5,401 nucleotides of DNA from Anaeroplasmataceae bacterium (GCA_020024985.1 JAHHSW010000077.1:1-5401); one strand, 5' to 3'. Positions 1-5,401 are shown, numbered from the stretch's first letter. Numbers and translations are program-made. Notes: generated from the sequence alone by a model not told the origin.

Positions 1-84
1 AGTAATTTTTACGATGTAGATATAGAAAATCCTAATAATACGATTAATGAAATTATTAGAGATATAGATAGGTGGCTTAAATAA
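1..84 (+). CDS. 3' end of an unidentified gene upstream of aroK (partial)
   Basis: An open frame enters from the left edge and gives 27 residues before a TAA stop, ending in INEIIRDIDRWLK. The stop overlaps the aroK start codon by one base (TAATG), so the gene is very probably co-transcribed and translationally coupled with aroK. The fragment has no motif that identifies a family. An amphipathic helix at the very C-terminus is common in small P-loop kinases, but also elsewhere. From context, known clostridial and bacillar aro operons place other shikimate or aromatic pathway genes here, so a pathway enzyme is a fair guess only. It does not resemble the usual C-termini of AroA or AroE that I know. 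The frame is certain; the function is not. Confidence 0.75.
   Translation, partial: SNFYDVDIENPNNTINEIIRDIDRWLK
70..75 (+). promoter_or_regulatory. Ribosome binding site of aroK
   Basis: AGGTGG, one mismatch from AGGAGG, lies eight bases before the ATG at 84 and inside the last codons of the upstream gene. It supports this start and independent initiation on aroK in addition to coupling from the overlapping stop. Confidence 0.6.
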
Positions 85-560
85 TGAGATTTTATTTAAT
101 TGGTATGCCTGCCTCTGGTAAAAGCACATTAGGCCTTGAGCTTAGTAAGAGATTAGGCTATGAATTTATTGATATGGATCACTATATTGAGAAGGAAGCC
201 TTTATGTTTGTTGATGAAATCTTTGAGGCTTACGGTGAGAAGTTTTTTAGAGATTTAGAGACAAATACCCTTAAGGAGCTTATGAAGCTTGATAATGTAG
301 TTATAGCTACTGGAGGGGGAATTGTCTTAAACAAGGCAAATAAAAGGCTAATGGATGGCAAGGTTATTTACTTAGATGTAAGTATATTAGATTTAAATAA
401 AAGAGTAGAGGAAAGCAGTATAGTAAGGCCAGTATTAGAAAGCAAGCCAATTAATGCCTTATATCTTGAAAGAAAGGAGCTATATGAGTATTTTGCTGAT
501 ATTACTGTTTATAATAGTGATATGAATGAGGCAATTGAAAGTATACTTAAGAGCCTATGA
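84..560 (+). CDS. aroK: Shikimate kinase
   Basis: This is a cytosolic enzyme that phosphorylates shikimate to shikimate 3-phosphate with ATP, the fifth step of the shikimate pathway to chorismate. All family landmarks are present in 158 residues, slightly short of the usual 165-175. They are the Walker A loop GMPASGKST (7-15), the FIDMD segment with the substrate-binding aspartate pair (D30, D32), shikimate-binding R56 in FFRDLE, the GGG loop (77-79), the lid arginine in RPVL (R115), and R130 in the ERKELY segment that contacts the nucleotide and substrate. The start is fixed by the AGGTGG site and by Walker A lying close to the N-terminus as usual. The gene overlaps its upstream neighbour by one base and aroQ by four (ATGA), which indicates an operon with coupled translation. 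All seven arginine codons are AGA or AGG. There is no sign of damage. Confidence 0.96.
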   Translation: MRFYLIGMPASGKSTLGLELSKRLGYEFIDMDHYIEKEAFMFVDEIFEAYGEKFFRDLETNTLKELMKLDNVVIATGGGIVLNKANKRLMDGKVIYLDVSILDLNKRVEESSIVRPVLESKPINALYLERKELYEYFADITVYNSDMNEAIESILKSL

Positions 561-985
561 TGAGGGTATTAGTTATAAATGGTCCTAATTTAGCTATGCT
601 AGGAAAAAGACCTAAGGAGTTTTATGGCGATATGAGCTTAGATATGATTAATGAGCTTATGCTAGAGGAAGCAGGAGCTTCATTAAGCCTAGATTTCTTT
701 CAATCAAATAGTGAAGGAAAAATAGTTGATGAGCTTAATAGAGCCTACGGAAGGTATGATGCAGTTATAATTAATCCTGCAGCCTATACCCATACAAGTG
801 TTGCGATAAGGGATGCCCTTGAGATATTTACGGGTATAAAGCTAGAGGTTCATTTATCTGATATTAATAATCGAGATGAATTTAGAAAGATTAATTATAT
901 TAAGGATGTTTGTGATAAAAGCTTCATAGGTAAGGGTTATCATAGCTATATTGATGCAATAAAATATTTGAAAGAACATAAATAA
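557..985 (+). CDS. aroQ: Type II 3-dehydroquinate dehydratase
   Basis: It dehydrates 3-dehydroquinate to 3-dehydroshikimate, the third step of the shikimate pathway, and type II enzymes are usually dodecamers. The 142-residue length is normal. Visible motifs are NGPNLAMLG (8-16), the catalytic tyrosine in FYG (Y23), FQSNSEGKIVDEL (48-60), the INPAAYTHTSVAIRDAL substrate-binding segment (72-88), the catalytic histidine in EVHLSDI (H99), and the following arginine in DEFRK (R110). A13 replaces the asparagine commonly seen in GPNLNLLG, a position that varies in the family. Two adjacent ATG codons (557 and 560) could start it. The second gives the canonical N-terminus MRVLVINGPNL and a TGATG junction; the first gives the ATGA overlap. 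Only a weak AAGAG lies upstream, so initiation probably relies on coupling to aroK. The efp promoter begins within its last codons. Confidence 0.96.
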   Translation: MMRVLVINGPNLAMLGKRPKEFYGDMSLDMINELMLEEAGASLSLDFFQSNSEGKIVDELNRAYGRYDAVIINPAAYTHTSVAIRDALEIFTGIKLEVHLSDINNRDEFRKINYIKDVCDKSFIGKGYHSYIDAIKYLKEHK

Positions 986-996
986 TATGATATAAT
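968..996 (+). promoter_or_regulatory. Sigma-A-type promoter for efp
   Basis: TTGAAA (968-973) is followed after exactly 17 bases by TATAAT (991-996), with TG at 988-989 forming an extended -10. The -35 box lies in the last codons of aroQ and the -10 box just after its stop. The expected transcription start is near 1003, giving a leader of about 27 bases that is too short for a riboswitch. The perfect -10, extended element and ideal spacing suggest a strong promoter, fitting for EF-P, which is usually abundant. Confidence 0.85.
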
Positions 997-1017
997 GCCT
1001 AATAGACATTAAAATAT

Positions 1018-1023
1018 AGGAGG
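1018..1023 (+). promoter_or_regulatory. Ribosome binding site of efp
   Basis: A perfect AGGAGG lies six bases before the ATG at 1030. It fixes the start and suggests efficient translation. Confidence 0.9.
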
Positions 1024-1029
1024 AATAAT

Positions 1030-1587
1030 ATGGTTTCAAGTAATGATTTTAAAAACGGAATGACTATCCTTTATGAGGGTAAGATTTATAAAATTCTAGA
1101 GTTTATGCACGTTAAGCCTGGTAAGGGTGCAGCTTTCGTTCGTACAAAGCTACGTGATTTAAGAAGTGGTGGTATTGTTGATATTACCTTCAATGCAGCT
1201 GAAAAGGTTGAGAAGGCTCAAATTGATAAGGTAGAGATGCAATATCTTTATGATACAGGAGATGCATTATGCTTCATGGATAATGCTACATATGATCAAA
1301 TCGAGCTTCCTCATGCTCTTGTAGAGTATGAAAGAAAGTTCTTAAAGGAAAATGAGAACGTAACAATCGAGAAGTACGGTGATGAGATTATCGGTATTAA
1401 TTTACCAGATAAGGTTGTATTAACTGTAACTGAGTGTGAACCAGCAGTTAAGGGAGATACAAAGACAAATGCATTAAAGGATGCTATTGTTGAGACTGGT
1501 CTACTTGTTAAGGTACCAATGTTCATTGAGAATGGTGAGCAAATTATCGTTAACACTGAAACAGGTAAATATTCAAGTAGAGCTTAA
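1030..1587 (+). CDS. efp: Translation elongation factor P
   Basis: EF-P binds between the ribosomal P and E sites and restores peptide bond formation at consecutive prolines. The 185 residues match the family length and its three beta-barrel domains: a KOW-like N-terminal domain (about 1-64), an OB domain (about 68-125) and a C-terminal OB domain (about 130-185). The tip loop of domain I reads VKPGKGAAF with the modifiable lysine at K32. This closely matches the Bacillus subtilis loop, where that lysine carries 5-aminopentanol, so an analogous modification is plausible, but no modifying enzyme is in the window. The C-terminus TGKYSSRA fits the family ending TGEYxxRA. It has its own promoter and a perfect ribosome binding site, and is followed by the transporter gene after 18 bases with no terminator. 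Unlike aroK and aroQ it uses no AGG and uses CGT twice among five arginines, as expected for a highly expressed gene. Confidence 0.98.
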   Translation: MVSSNDFKNGMTILYEGKIYKILEFMHVKPGKGAAFVRTKLRDLRSGGIVDITFNAAEKVEKAQIDKVEMQYLYDTGDALCFMDNATYDQIELPHALVEYERKFLKENENVTIEKYGDEIIGINLPDKVVLTVTECEPAVKGDTKTNALKDAIVETGLLVKVPMFIENGEQIIVNTETGKYSSRA

Positions 1588-1591
1588 TTAT

Positions 1592-1608
1592 AGGAGTGTA
1601 GAAATTTG
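1592..1608 (+). promoter_or_regulatory. Ribosome binding site selecting a TTG start
   Basis: AGGAG (1592-1596, in TAGGAGTG) lies nine bases before TTG at 1606-1608. An in-frame TAG at 1591-1593 rules out any start further upstream, and no ATG lies between. The next candidate is ATG at 1651 (residue 16), preceded by a weaker AGGTG. The TTG is preferred because it has the better site, and because the region between efp and 1651 is otherwise an open frame without purpose. Confidence 0.7.
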
Positions 1609-3003
1609 GACATACAATCGTGTAGCTTGTTTACTATTTTAGGTGCGGGTATGGATACAGGTAGAATCGCAGTTTACCTGGTTATGATGGTGATTTTAAT
1701 TGTATTATCAGCCTTTTTCTCTATGAGTGAGACCGCCTTTTCAGCATGCTCTGAAACTAAGCTTCGTTTAGCCATTGAGGATAAGAAGCGTGGAGCTAAG
1801 AAGGCTATGTTCCTAACAGAGAAATTTGATAGAACCCTAACTACATTATTAGTTGGTAACAATCTAGTTAATACTACATTAGCAACTATTTCAGTTACCT
1901 TCTTTACACTATTAGCAGTAAATGAAAATTATATCGAATTAGTATCTTCCTTATCAATTACTATTTTACTATTAATTTTTGGTGAGATTTTACCAAAGAT
2001 GATAGCTAAAATGAATCCAGAGGGAGTAGCACTCAAGGTTAGTGTAATTATTTATGTATTATCATATGTATTATACCCTGTTGTAATTGTCTTTGTTGGC
2101 TTACAAAGATTACTTCAAAGAAAGAAGGAGCAGCACTCTTCATCAAAGGATGAATTTGAGGTTTATATTGATGAGATGGAGGATACTGGTGTTATTGAAG
2201 CAGATGAAGCTGAGGTAATTCATAAGGTCTTAGATTTAAGTGATAGATGTGTTGAGGATATTATGGTTCCACGTATTAAGATGGAGGCTATAGATTATTC
2301 ATCAACATTAGAGGAGGTAAAGGCATTTATGCTTGATAATGCCTTCTCAAGAATTCCAGTATATAAGAAGGATAAGGATCATATCGTTGGTATTTTATAT
2401 GAGCGCGATTTTTTTCCTGCCCTTATTAAAAATTCAAGGGTTAGCTGGAAAAAGCTTTTAAGACCAGTTAAGTTTGTCTCTTCAGCAATGAAGATTGATG
2501 ATTTAATGGAGGACCTACAAAAAACTAAAACCCATATGGCCATTGTAAGTGGTGAGGTTGGTGACGTGCTTGGTCTTGTAACTATGGAAGATTGTCTAGA
2601 GGAGCTTGTTGGTGAAATATATGATGAGCACGATATTCCTGGTAACGACGATGTAAATTGTGTTAAGCAGGAGGATGGCAGCTATATAGTAGACGGCGAA
2701 ATGTACGTAGAGGATATGTTTGAAGAGTTAAATATTGGTGATGTTCCTGAGGATATCCCAAGTAAAATATCAGGCTGGCTTTTTGCTAAATGTGAGAGCT
2801 TACCTGTTGAAGGCTTCACTATGAATTATTTAGCTAGATATACTATGCTAAATGAAGAGGAAAAGGAATATGAGGACTTCAATAAGATGTTAGAAATTTC
2901 AATTCATGAGGTTAAAAATAGAGCCATTGTTTCAGCACGAGTTGTTGTTCGTGATGCAACAGAGGAAGAAATTGAAGCTGATGAAGATGAGGATGATGAA
3001 TAA
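1606..3003 (+). CDS. CNNM/CorC (HlyC) family membrane transporter, DUF21-CBS-CorC
   Basis: This is an integral membrane protein of the family often labelled hemolysin C or CorC; characterised relatives (MpfA in Bacillota, CorC, CNNM) export or exchange Mg2+ and similar divalent cations. In 465 residues it has a DUF21/CNNM membrane domain (about 20-190) with hydrophobic segments near 21-40, 84-105, 111-128 and 143-166. It carries the hallmark patches LSAFFSMSETAFSA (34-47), VGNNLVN (83-89) and FGEILPK (125-131). A pair of CBS domains follows (about 212-272 and 281-340), including VEDIMVPR, FSRIPVY and GLVTMEDCLEELVGEIYDE, regions that bind ATP-Mg in relatives. A CorC/HlyC domain starts at DGSYIVDGE (357-365) and ends near 449. 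An acidic tail (452-465) has 11 Asp/Glu among 14 residues. It starts with TTG and is probably co-transcribed with efp. The ion and direction of transport cannot be read from the sequence, and the old name hemolysin should not be taken literally. Confidence 0.93.
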   Translation: MDIQSCSLFTILGAGMDTGRIAVYLVMMVILIVLSAFFSMSETAFSACSETKLRLAIEDKKRGAKKAMFLTEKFDRTLTTLLVGNNLVNTTLATISVTFFTLLAVNENYIELVSSLSITILLLIFGEILPKMIAKMNPEGVALKVSVIIYVLSYVLYPVVIVFVGLQRLLQRKKEQHSSSKDEFEVYIDEMEDTGVIEADEAEVIHKVLDLSDRCVEDIMVPRIKMEAIDYSSTLEEVKAFMLDNAFSRIPVYKKDKDHIVGILYERDFFPALIKNSRVSWKKLLRPVKFVSSAMKIDDLMEDLQKTKTHMAIVSGEVGDVLGLVTMEDCLEELVGEIYDEHDIPGNDDVNCVKQEDGSYIVDGEMYVEDMFEELNIGDVPEDIPSKISGWLFAKCESLPVEGFTMNYLARYTMLNEEEKEYEDFNKMLEISIHEVKNRAIVSARVVVRDATEEEIEADEDEDDE

Positions 3004-3004
3004 G

Positions 3005-3040
3005 AGAAAATTGGTCTAGCTAGCTAGGCCTTTTCTTTTT
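3005..3040 (+). terminator. Intrinsic terminator of the efp-transporter unit
   Basis: A hairpin at 3013-3030 has a 7-base-pair stem (GGTCTAG with CTAGGCC, one G-U pair) around a CTAG loop. It is followed by TTTTCTTTTT (3031-3040). The AAAA before it can extend the stem with the first T's if TT at 3011-3012 bulges out. It begins right after the transporter stop codon and separates this unit from ftsZ. Confidence 0.88.
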
Positions 3041-3081
3041 CCTAAATTAAAAAAATTGTAATATATTTTTTCTAAGCTATG

Positions 3082-3110
3082 TTGAAATATAGTAGCATTT
3101 AGGGTAAAAT
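3082..3110 (+). promoter_or_regulatory. Sigma-A-type promoter for ftsZ
   Basis: TTGAAA (3082-3087) is followed after 17 bases by TAAAAT (3105-3110), one mismatch from consensus. Just upstream, bases 3047-3071 are almost pure A and T, which may act as an UP element for the RNA polymerase alpha subunit. The expected start is near 3117, giving a leader of about 34 bases. The 110 bases between terminator and ftsZ hold nothing else I can support. Confidence 0.75.
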
Positions 3111-3136
3111 TAAAGATAGAGCATAATTATAAATGA

Positions 3137-3146
3137 AGGGGAGGAG
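3137..3146 (+). promoter_or_regulatory. Ribosome binding site deciding the ftsZ start
   Basis: AGGGGAGGAG contains GGAGG (3140-3144), six bases before ATG at 3151. An in-frame ATG at 3133 would place this site inside the gene and has no ribosome binding site of its own, so 3151 is the start. Confidence 0.88.
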
Positions 3147-3150
3147 AACT

Positions 3151-4434
3151 ATGATTTTTGATGAATTAGATTCTTTCTCATCTACAGTCACAAAGATAAA
3201 GGTTATTGGTGTAGGTGGTGCTGGTAAGAATGCTATTGACCACATGATTGAAAATGAGGTTCGTGGTGTTGAATTTATTGCAGTTAATACAGATGCCCAG
3301 GATTTAAAGGCATCTAAGGCTAAAAATAAGCTATTAATAGGAAAAACTAAGACTCATGGTCAAGGAGCTGGTGCTAATCCAGAGGTTGGTAGAGCTGCAG
3401 CCCTTGAAAGTGAAGATGATATACATGAGATGATTGGTGATGCTCAAATGGTATTTGTTACCTGTGGTATGGGTGGCGGTACTGGTACAGGAGCTGCTCC
3501 AATTATAGCTAGAGTTGCTCGTGAGCATGGCTGCTTAACTGTTGGTATTTGTACTAAGCCATTCCAATTCGAGGGACCTGTTAGAATGCAAAATGCAGTT
3601 GAGGGTCTTGAGGAGCTTCGTCAGTATGTTGATACACTAATTGTTATTCCAAATCAAAGACTTCTACAAATGGTAGATGTTACAACCAATGTGCTTGATG
3701 CCTTTAGAGAGGCTGATATGGTTCTTCGTAAAGGTGTTCAAGCAATAGCAGAGATTATTTCATTACAGGGCCTAATTAATGTCGATTTTGCCGATGTTAA
3801 GTCAGTAATGGCTAATAAGGGTACAGCGCTTTTAGGTATTGGTGCTGCAACTGGACCAAATCGTGCAGTTATGGCTGCTAGATATGCAATTCATTCTCGT
3901 TTACTAGAGGTTACTATTAATGGTGCAACTGATGCAATCGTTAATATCACATCTAGCCAAACAGTTACTCTTAAGGAGGTAAATGATGCAATTGCTGAAA
4001 TTAGAAATAACTGTGGTAAGGATTTAAATATTATTTATGGAGCATGCATTAATAATGATTTAAAGGATGAAATAGTTATTACTGTTGTTGCAACTGGTTA
4101 TGAGCTAAAGGCTAAGAGTAATGGTTATGATGAGCTAGCTGATAATATTTTCCATAATATGTCTGAGGATAATATCACCTATAAGGGTATTGCTGATTCA
4201 ATATTAGAGGATGATGATGACGAGGGTGAGTCTGAGCCAGAACAAATTAATGATACTAAGATTTCACAAATTTTCGGATATGGACAAACCTCTAAGGAAA
4301 AGAAGAGGCTTAAGGATGAGGAAAAAAAGCGTAAGCTTGAGGAGAAGAAAAATAAGAAGCTAAAGAAGGATGAGAGTCCTTTAGAGCCAAAGCCAGGAAT
4401 TTCAAATATTCCAGATTGGTTAAGAAAGAGATAA
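3151..4434 (+). CDS. ftsZ: Cell division protein FtsZ
   Basis: FtsZ is a tubulin-like GTPase that polymerises into the cytokinetic Z-ring. With the start at 3151 it has 427 residues. It shows the glycine-rich IKVIGVGGAGKNAI at 16-29, the tubulin signature GGGTGTG (108-114) that binds GTP phosphates, and KPFQFEGPVR (136-145). The T7 synergy loop NVDFADV (210-216) has D212 and D215 to trigger GTP hydrolysis, and the C-terminal domain runs to about 317. After residue 352 comes an acidic block (353-363), then a very Lys/Glu-rich stretch (about 380-407). It ends with the conserved terminal peptide IPDWLRKR (420-427), which in relatives binds FtsA, SepF and other partners. The gene stands alone: ftsA, divIB, sepF and the spoIIGA-sigE pair are not adjacent. 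It ends in tandem stops TAA TAA. Its arginine codons mix CGT and AGA. No damage is seen. Confidence 0.98.
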   Translation: MIFDELDSFSSTVTKIKVIGVGGAGKNAIDHMIENEVRGVEFIAVNTDAQDLKASKAKNKLLIGKTKTHGQGAGANPEVGRAAALESEDDIHEMIGDAQMVFVTCGMGGGTGTGAAPIIARVAREHGCLTVGICTKPFQFEGPVRMQNAVEGLEELRQYVDTLIVIPNQRLLQMVDVTTNVLDAFREADMVLRKGVQAIAEIISLQGLINVDFADVKSVMANKGTALLGIGAATGPNRAVMAARYAIHSRLLEVTINGATDAIVNITSSQTVTLKEVNDAIAEIRNNCGKDLNIIYGACINNDLKDEIVITVVATGYELKAKSNGYDELADNIFHNMSEDNITYKGIADSILEDDDDEGESEPEQINDTKISQIFGYGQTSKEKKRLKDEEKKRKLEEKKNKKLKKDESPLEPKPGISNIPDWLRKR

Positions 4435-4435
4435 T

Positions 4436-4478
4436 AAAAAACAAAGATAGCAACCAAAATTGCTATCTTTGTTTTTTT
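4436..4478. terminator. Bidirectional terminator between ftsZ and the convergent gene
   Basis: A perfect inverted repeat pairs CAAAGATAGCAA (4442-4453) with TTGCTATCTTTG (4460-4471) around the loop CCAAAA. The arms extend with A6 (4436-4441) on the left and T7 (4472-4478) on the right. Both strands therefore show a stable stem followed by a T-run, so it can stop transcription in both directions. The stop codon of the minus-strand gene (TAG, 4465-4463) and its last few codons lie within the structure; the ftsZ stop is one base outside. Confidence 0.95.
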
Positions 4479-5401
4479 ATATTGTAATAATATTTTCTTC
4501 TTTCCTTAGCTAATAGCTTTTTCTTCTCTATAGAAATTAAAGAGTTATTAGCCTGGAAGGTGCTTTCAATATTATTTAGATTACGTTTAATATCTTTCCT
4601 TTTTTGATATAGGTTGGTTTTCATTTGTGATATTTCAAATTCAATTTCATTATTCTTTTCTTTATTTTCCTCAGTTATAGCAAGCTTTTTCTCCTTGAAG
4701 TTATAAGGAAGGTTTTTAATAATAAGATTTCTAGTTTGAATATATTTATTAAGCTTTGCATTAAAATCATTTTTAGCAGAAATAGTTTTAGAAAGAATAT
4801 CAGCCTTTTTAGCCTCAAATTCTTTGTTTTTCTCGTTAATATCCTGAATATAGCTATCCTTTATATCATTAGAATTATCAGTTATTGCATAAAGCTCAGT
4901 AAAGAAGCTGGCTTGGCTTTGATGTCTAGATTCTAATATGTTATTAACACTATTATCAAAGCTTCTCTTAGCCTGCTTTTCTAGCTTTTGGTAATCACGC
5001 TCAATTTGTAAGCCTTCCTTTTTTAATGCATCAATATCTGAACGTATATTTGCATCAGTTTTGCTGAATGCTTCCTTGGCGTTATTAATTTTAGTATAGG
5101 TAGCCTCTTTAATTTTTCTAATGCTCAATAAATTTTCGGCATTTATTTTATTTAAAGAAGCAGCTAGGTTATGTCCATTACTAATATTGAAGGTATTCAT
5201 AACGGTATAAAGCTTTTTAATTTCAGAAACATTAAAGTAGATGAAATCATGCTTAGCCTTAGTAATTAGCTCTATATAGGCCTCTTTGCTTGGATTTATA
5301 GTAGAGCCCTTTAGATTATAGCTATTTAAAGCCTGAAGCATAGTTTTAGTTGTTTCAATAATTGAGCTTTTCAAAATATGGTAGGCCTGAGCACTATTGT
5401 A
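4463..5401 (-). CDS. Unrecognised helical coiled-coil protein, 3' part (5' end beyond window)
   Basis: I do not recognise the family. The frame is open from the right window edge to TAG at 4463, giving 312 residues. A TTG at 5374-5372 could be read as a start, but it has no ribosome binding site and the frame continues upstream without a stop, so the gene is treated as partial. The visible part contains no Cys and no Trp, only two Pro (visible residues 37 and 232) and three Gly (32, 76, 130), and is rich in Lys, Glu, Asn, Ile and Ser. Long stretches (about 89-170, 180-231 and 235-305) look like continuous amphipathic helix with hydrophobic residues spaced by three and four, suggesting coiled coil. 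No membrane segment is visible. It ends with a basic patch, KERRKYYYNIKKQR. It is convergent with ftsZ and shares its terminator. A cytoskeletal, division or SMC/EzrA-like role is possible but is only inference from shape and location. Confidence 0.85.
   Translation of the reverse strand, partial: YNSAQAYHILKSSIIETTKTMLQALNSYNLKGSTINPSKEAYIELITKAKHDFIYFNVSEIKKLYTVMNTFNISNGHNLAASLNKINAENLLSIRKIKEATYTKINNAKEAFSKTDANIRSDIDALKKEGLQIERDYQKLEKQAKRSFDNSVNNILESRHQSQASFFTELYAITDNSNDIKDSYIQDINEKNKEFEAKKADILSKTISAKNDFNAKLNKYIQTRNLIIKNLPYNFKEKKLAITEENKEKNNEIEFEISQMKTNLYQKRKDIKRNLNNIESTFQANNSLISIEKKKLLAKERRKYYYNIKKQR

Noticed and set aside
1003..1029. Riboswitch or attenuator ahead of efp
   Set aside because: The leader is only about 27 bases and has no stable hairpin.
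854..1039. Minus-strand open frame over the end of aroQ and the efp leader
   Set aside because: It covers the end of aroQ plus a promoter and ribosome binding site that clearly serve efp; no motif and no ribosome binding site of its own.
1311..1556. Minus-strand open frame inside efp
   Set aside because: It lies wholly within efp and shows no motif or start signal; a by-product of efp codon use.
1674..1862. Minus-strand open frame within the transporter gene
   Set aside because: It lies fully inside the DUF21-coding region, is short and has no independent signals.
3049..3071. A-run and T-run flanking an AT core upstream of ftsZ, as a regulator site
   Set aside because: The symmetry is loose and expected in such AT-rich DNA; it is better explained as a possible UP element.
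3133..3150. Upstream ATG as the ftsZ start
   Set aside because: It has no ribosome binding site, and the strong GGAGG site falls after it at the right distance for ATG 3151.
3334..3528. Minus-strand open frame within ftsZ
   Set aside because: It covers the conserved GTP-binding region of ftsZ, and its Ser/Thr-rich product reflects reversed Gly/Ala codons.
4179..4457. Minus-strand open frame of 92 codons across the 3' end of ftsZ
   Set aside because: Its Ser/Phe-rich product is just the mirror of the Lys/Glu/Asp-rich ftsZ linker; it has no supporting ribosome binding site and lies wholly over a certain gene and its terminator.
4736..4936. Plus-strand 66-codon frame opposite the coiled-coil gene, resembling a membrane peptide
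   Set aside because: The hydrophobic look (Ile, Leu, Phe) comes from reading Lys/Asn/Glu codons backwards; there is no ribosome binding site or promoter.
5372..5374. TTG as the true start of the minus-strand gene
   Set aside because: The frame stays open to the window edge and no ribosome binding site precedes it; the gene most likely begins outside the window.

Overview
The window is a compact, AT-rich stretch (roughly one third G+C by eye) of a low-G+C Gram-positive-type chromosome, most likely Bacillota. The evidence is the close Bacillus-like character of the EF-P, strong AGGAGG-type ribosome binding sites, sigma-A-type promoters, a TTG start, and gene content typical of that phylum. TGA is used as a stop (end of aroK), so this is not a Mycoplasma-type code. 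I cannot place it below phylum; Clostridia, Erysipelotrichia and relatives all remain possible.

Layout. Bases 1-84 hold the last 27 codons of an unidentified gene that overlaps shikimate kinase (aroK, 84-560) by one base. aroK in turn overlaps type II 3-dehydroquinate dehydratase (aroQ, from 557) by four bases, so these three form the end of a translationally coupled operon with two clear shikimate-pathway enzymes. A good promoter (TTGAAA, 17 bases, TATAAT with an extended TG) lies across the 3' end of aroQ and starts a second unit. This unit contains elongation factor P (efp, 1030-1587) and a CNNM/CorC-type membrane transporter with DUF21, CBS-pair and CorC domains (1606-3003), and ends at a hairpin terminator built on three CTAG units.

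ftsZ (3151-4434) follows as a single-gene unit with its own promoter, a strong ribosome binding site and a terminator. All catalytic motifs are intact, and it has a strikingly charged C-terminal linker ending in a classic terminal peptide. Facing it on the minus strand is the 3' part of an unrecognised, largely helical coiled-coil protein (4463 to beyond 5401). The two genes share one long symmetric, bidirectional terminator, and the minus-strand stop codon lies inside that hairpin.

The window is mostly housekeeping: aromatic amino acid synthesis, translation of polyproline stretches, divalent cation handling and cell division. The points worth a second look are the unknown coiled-coil gene opposite ftsZ, the shape of the FtsZ linker, the isolation of ftsZ from its usual partners, the absence of pepP between aroQ and efp, and a strong scarcity of GATC compared with other palindromes of identical composition. 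I saw no mobile element, CRISPR array, rRNA, tRNA or riboswitch.
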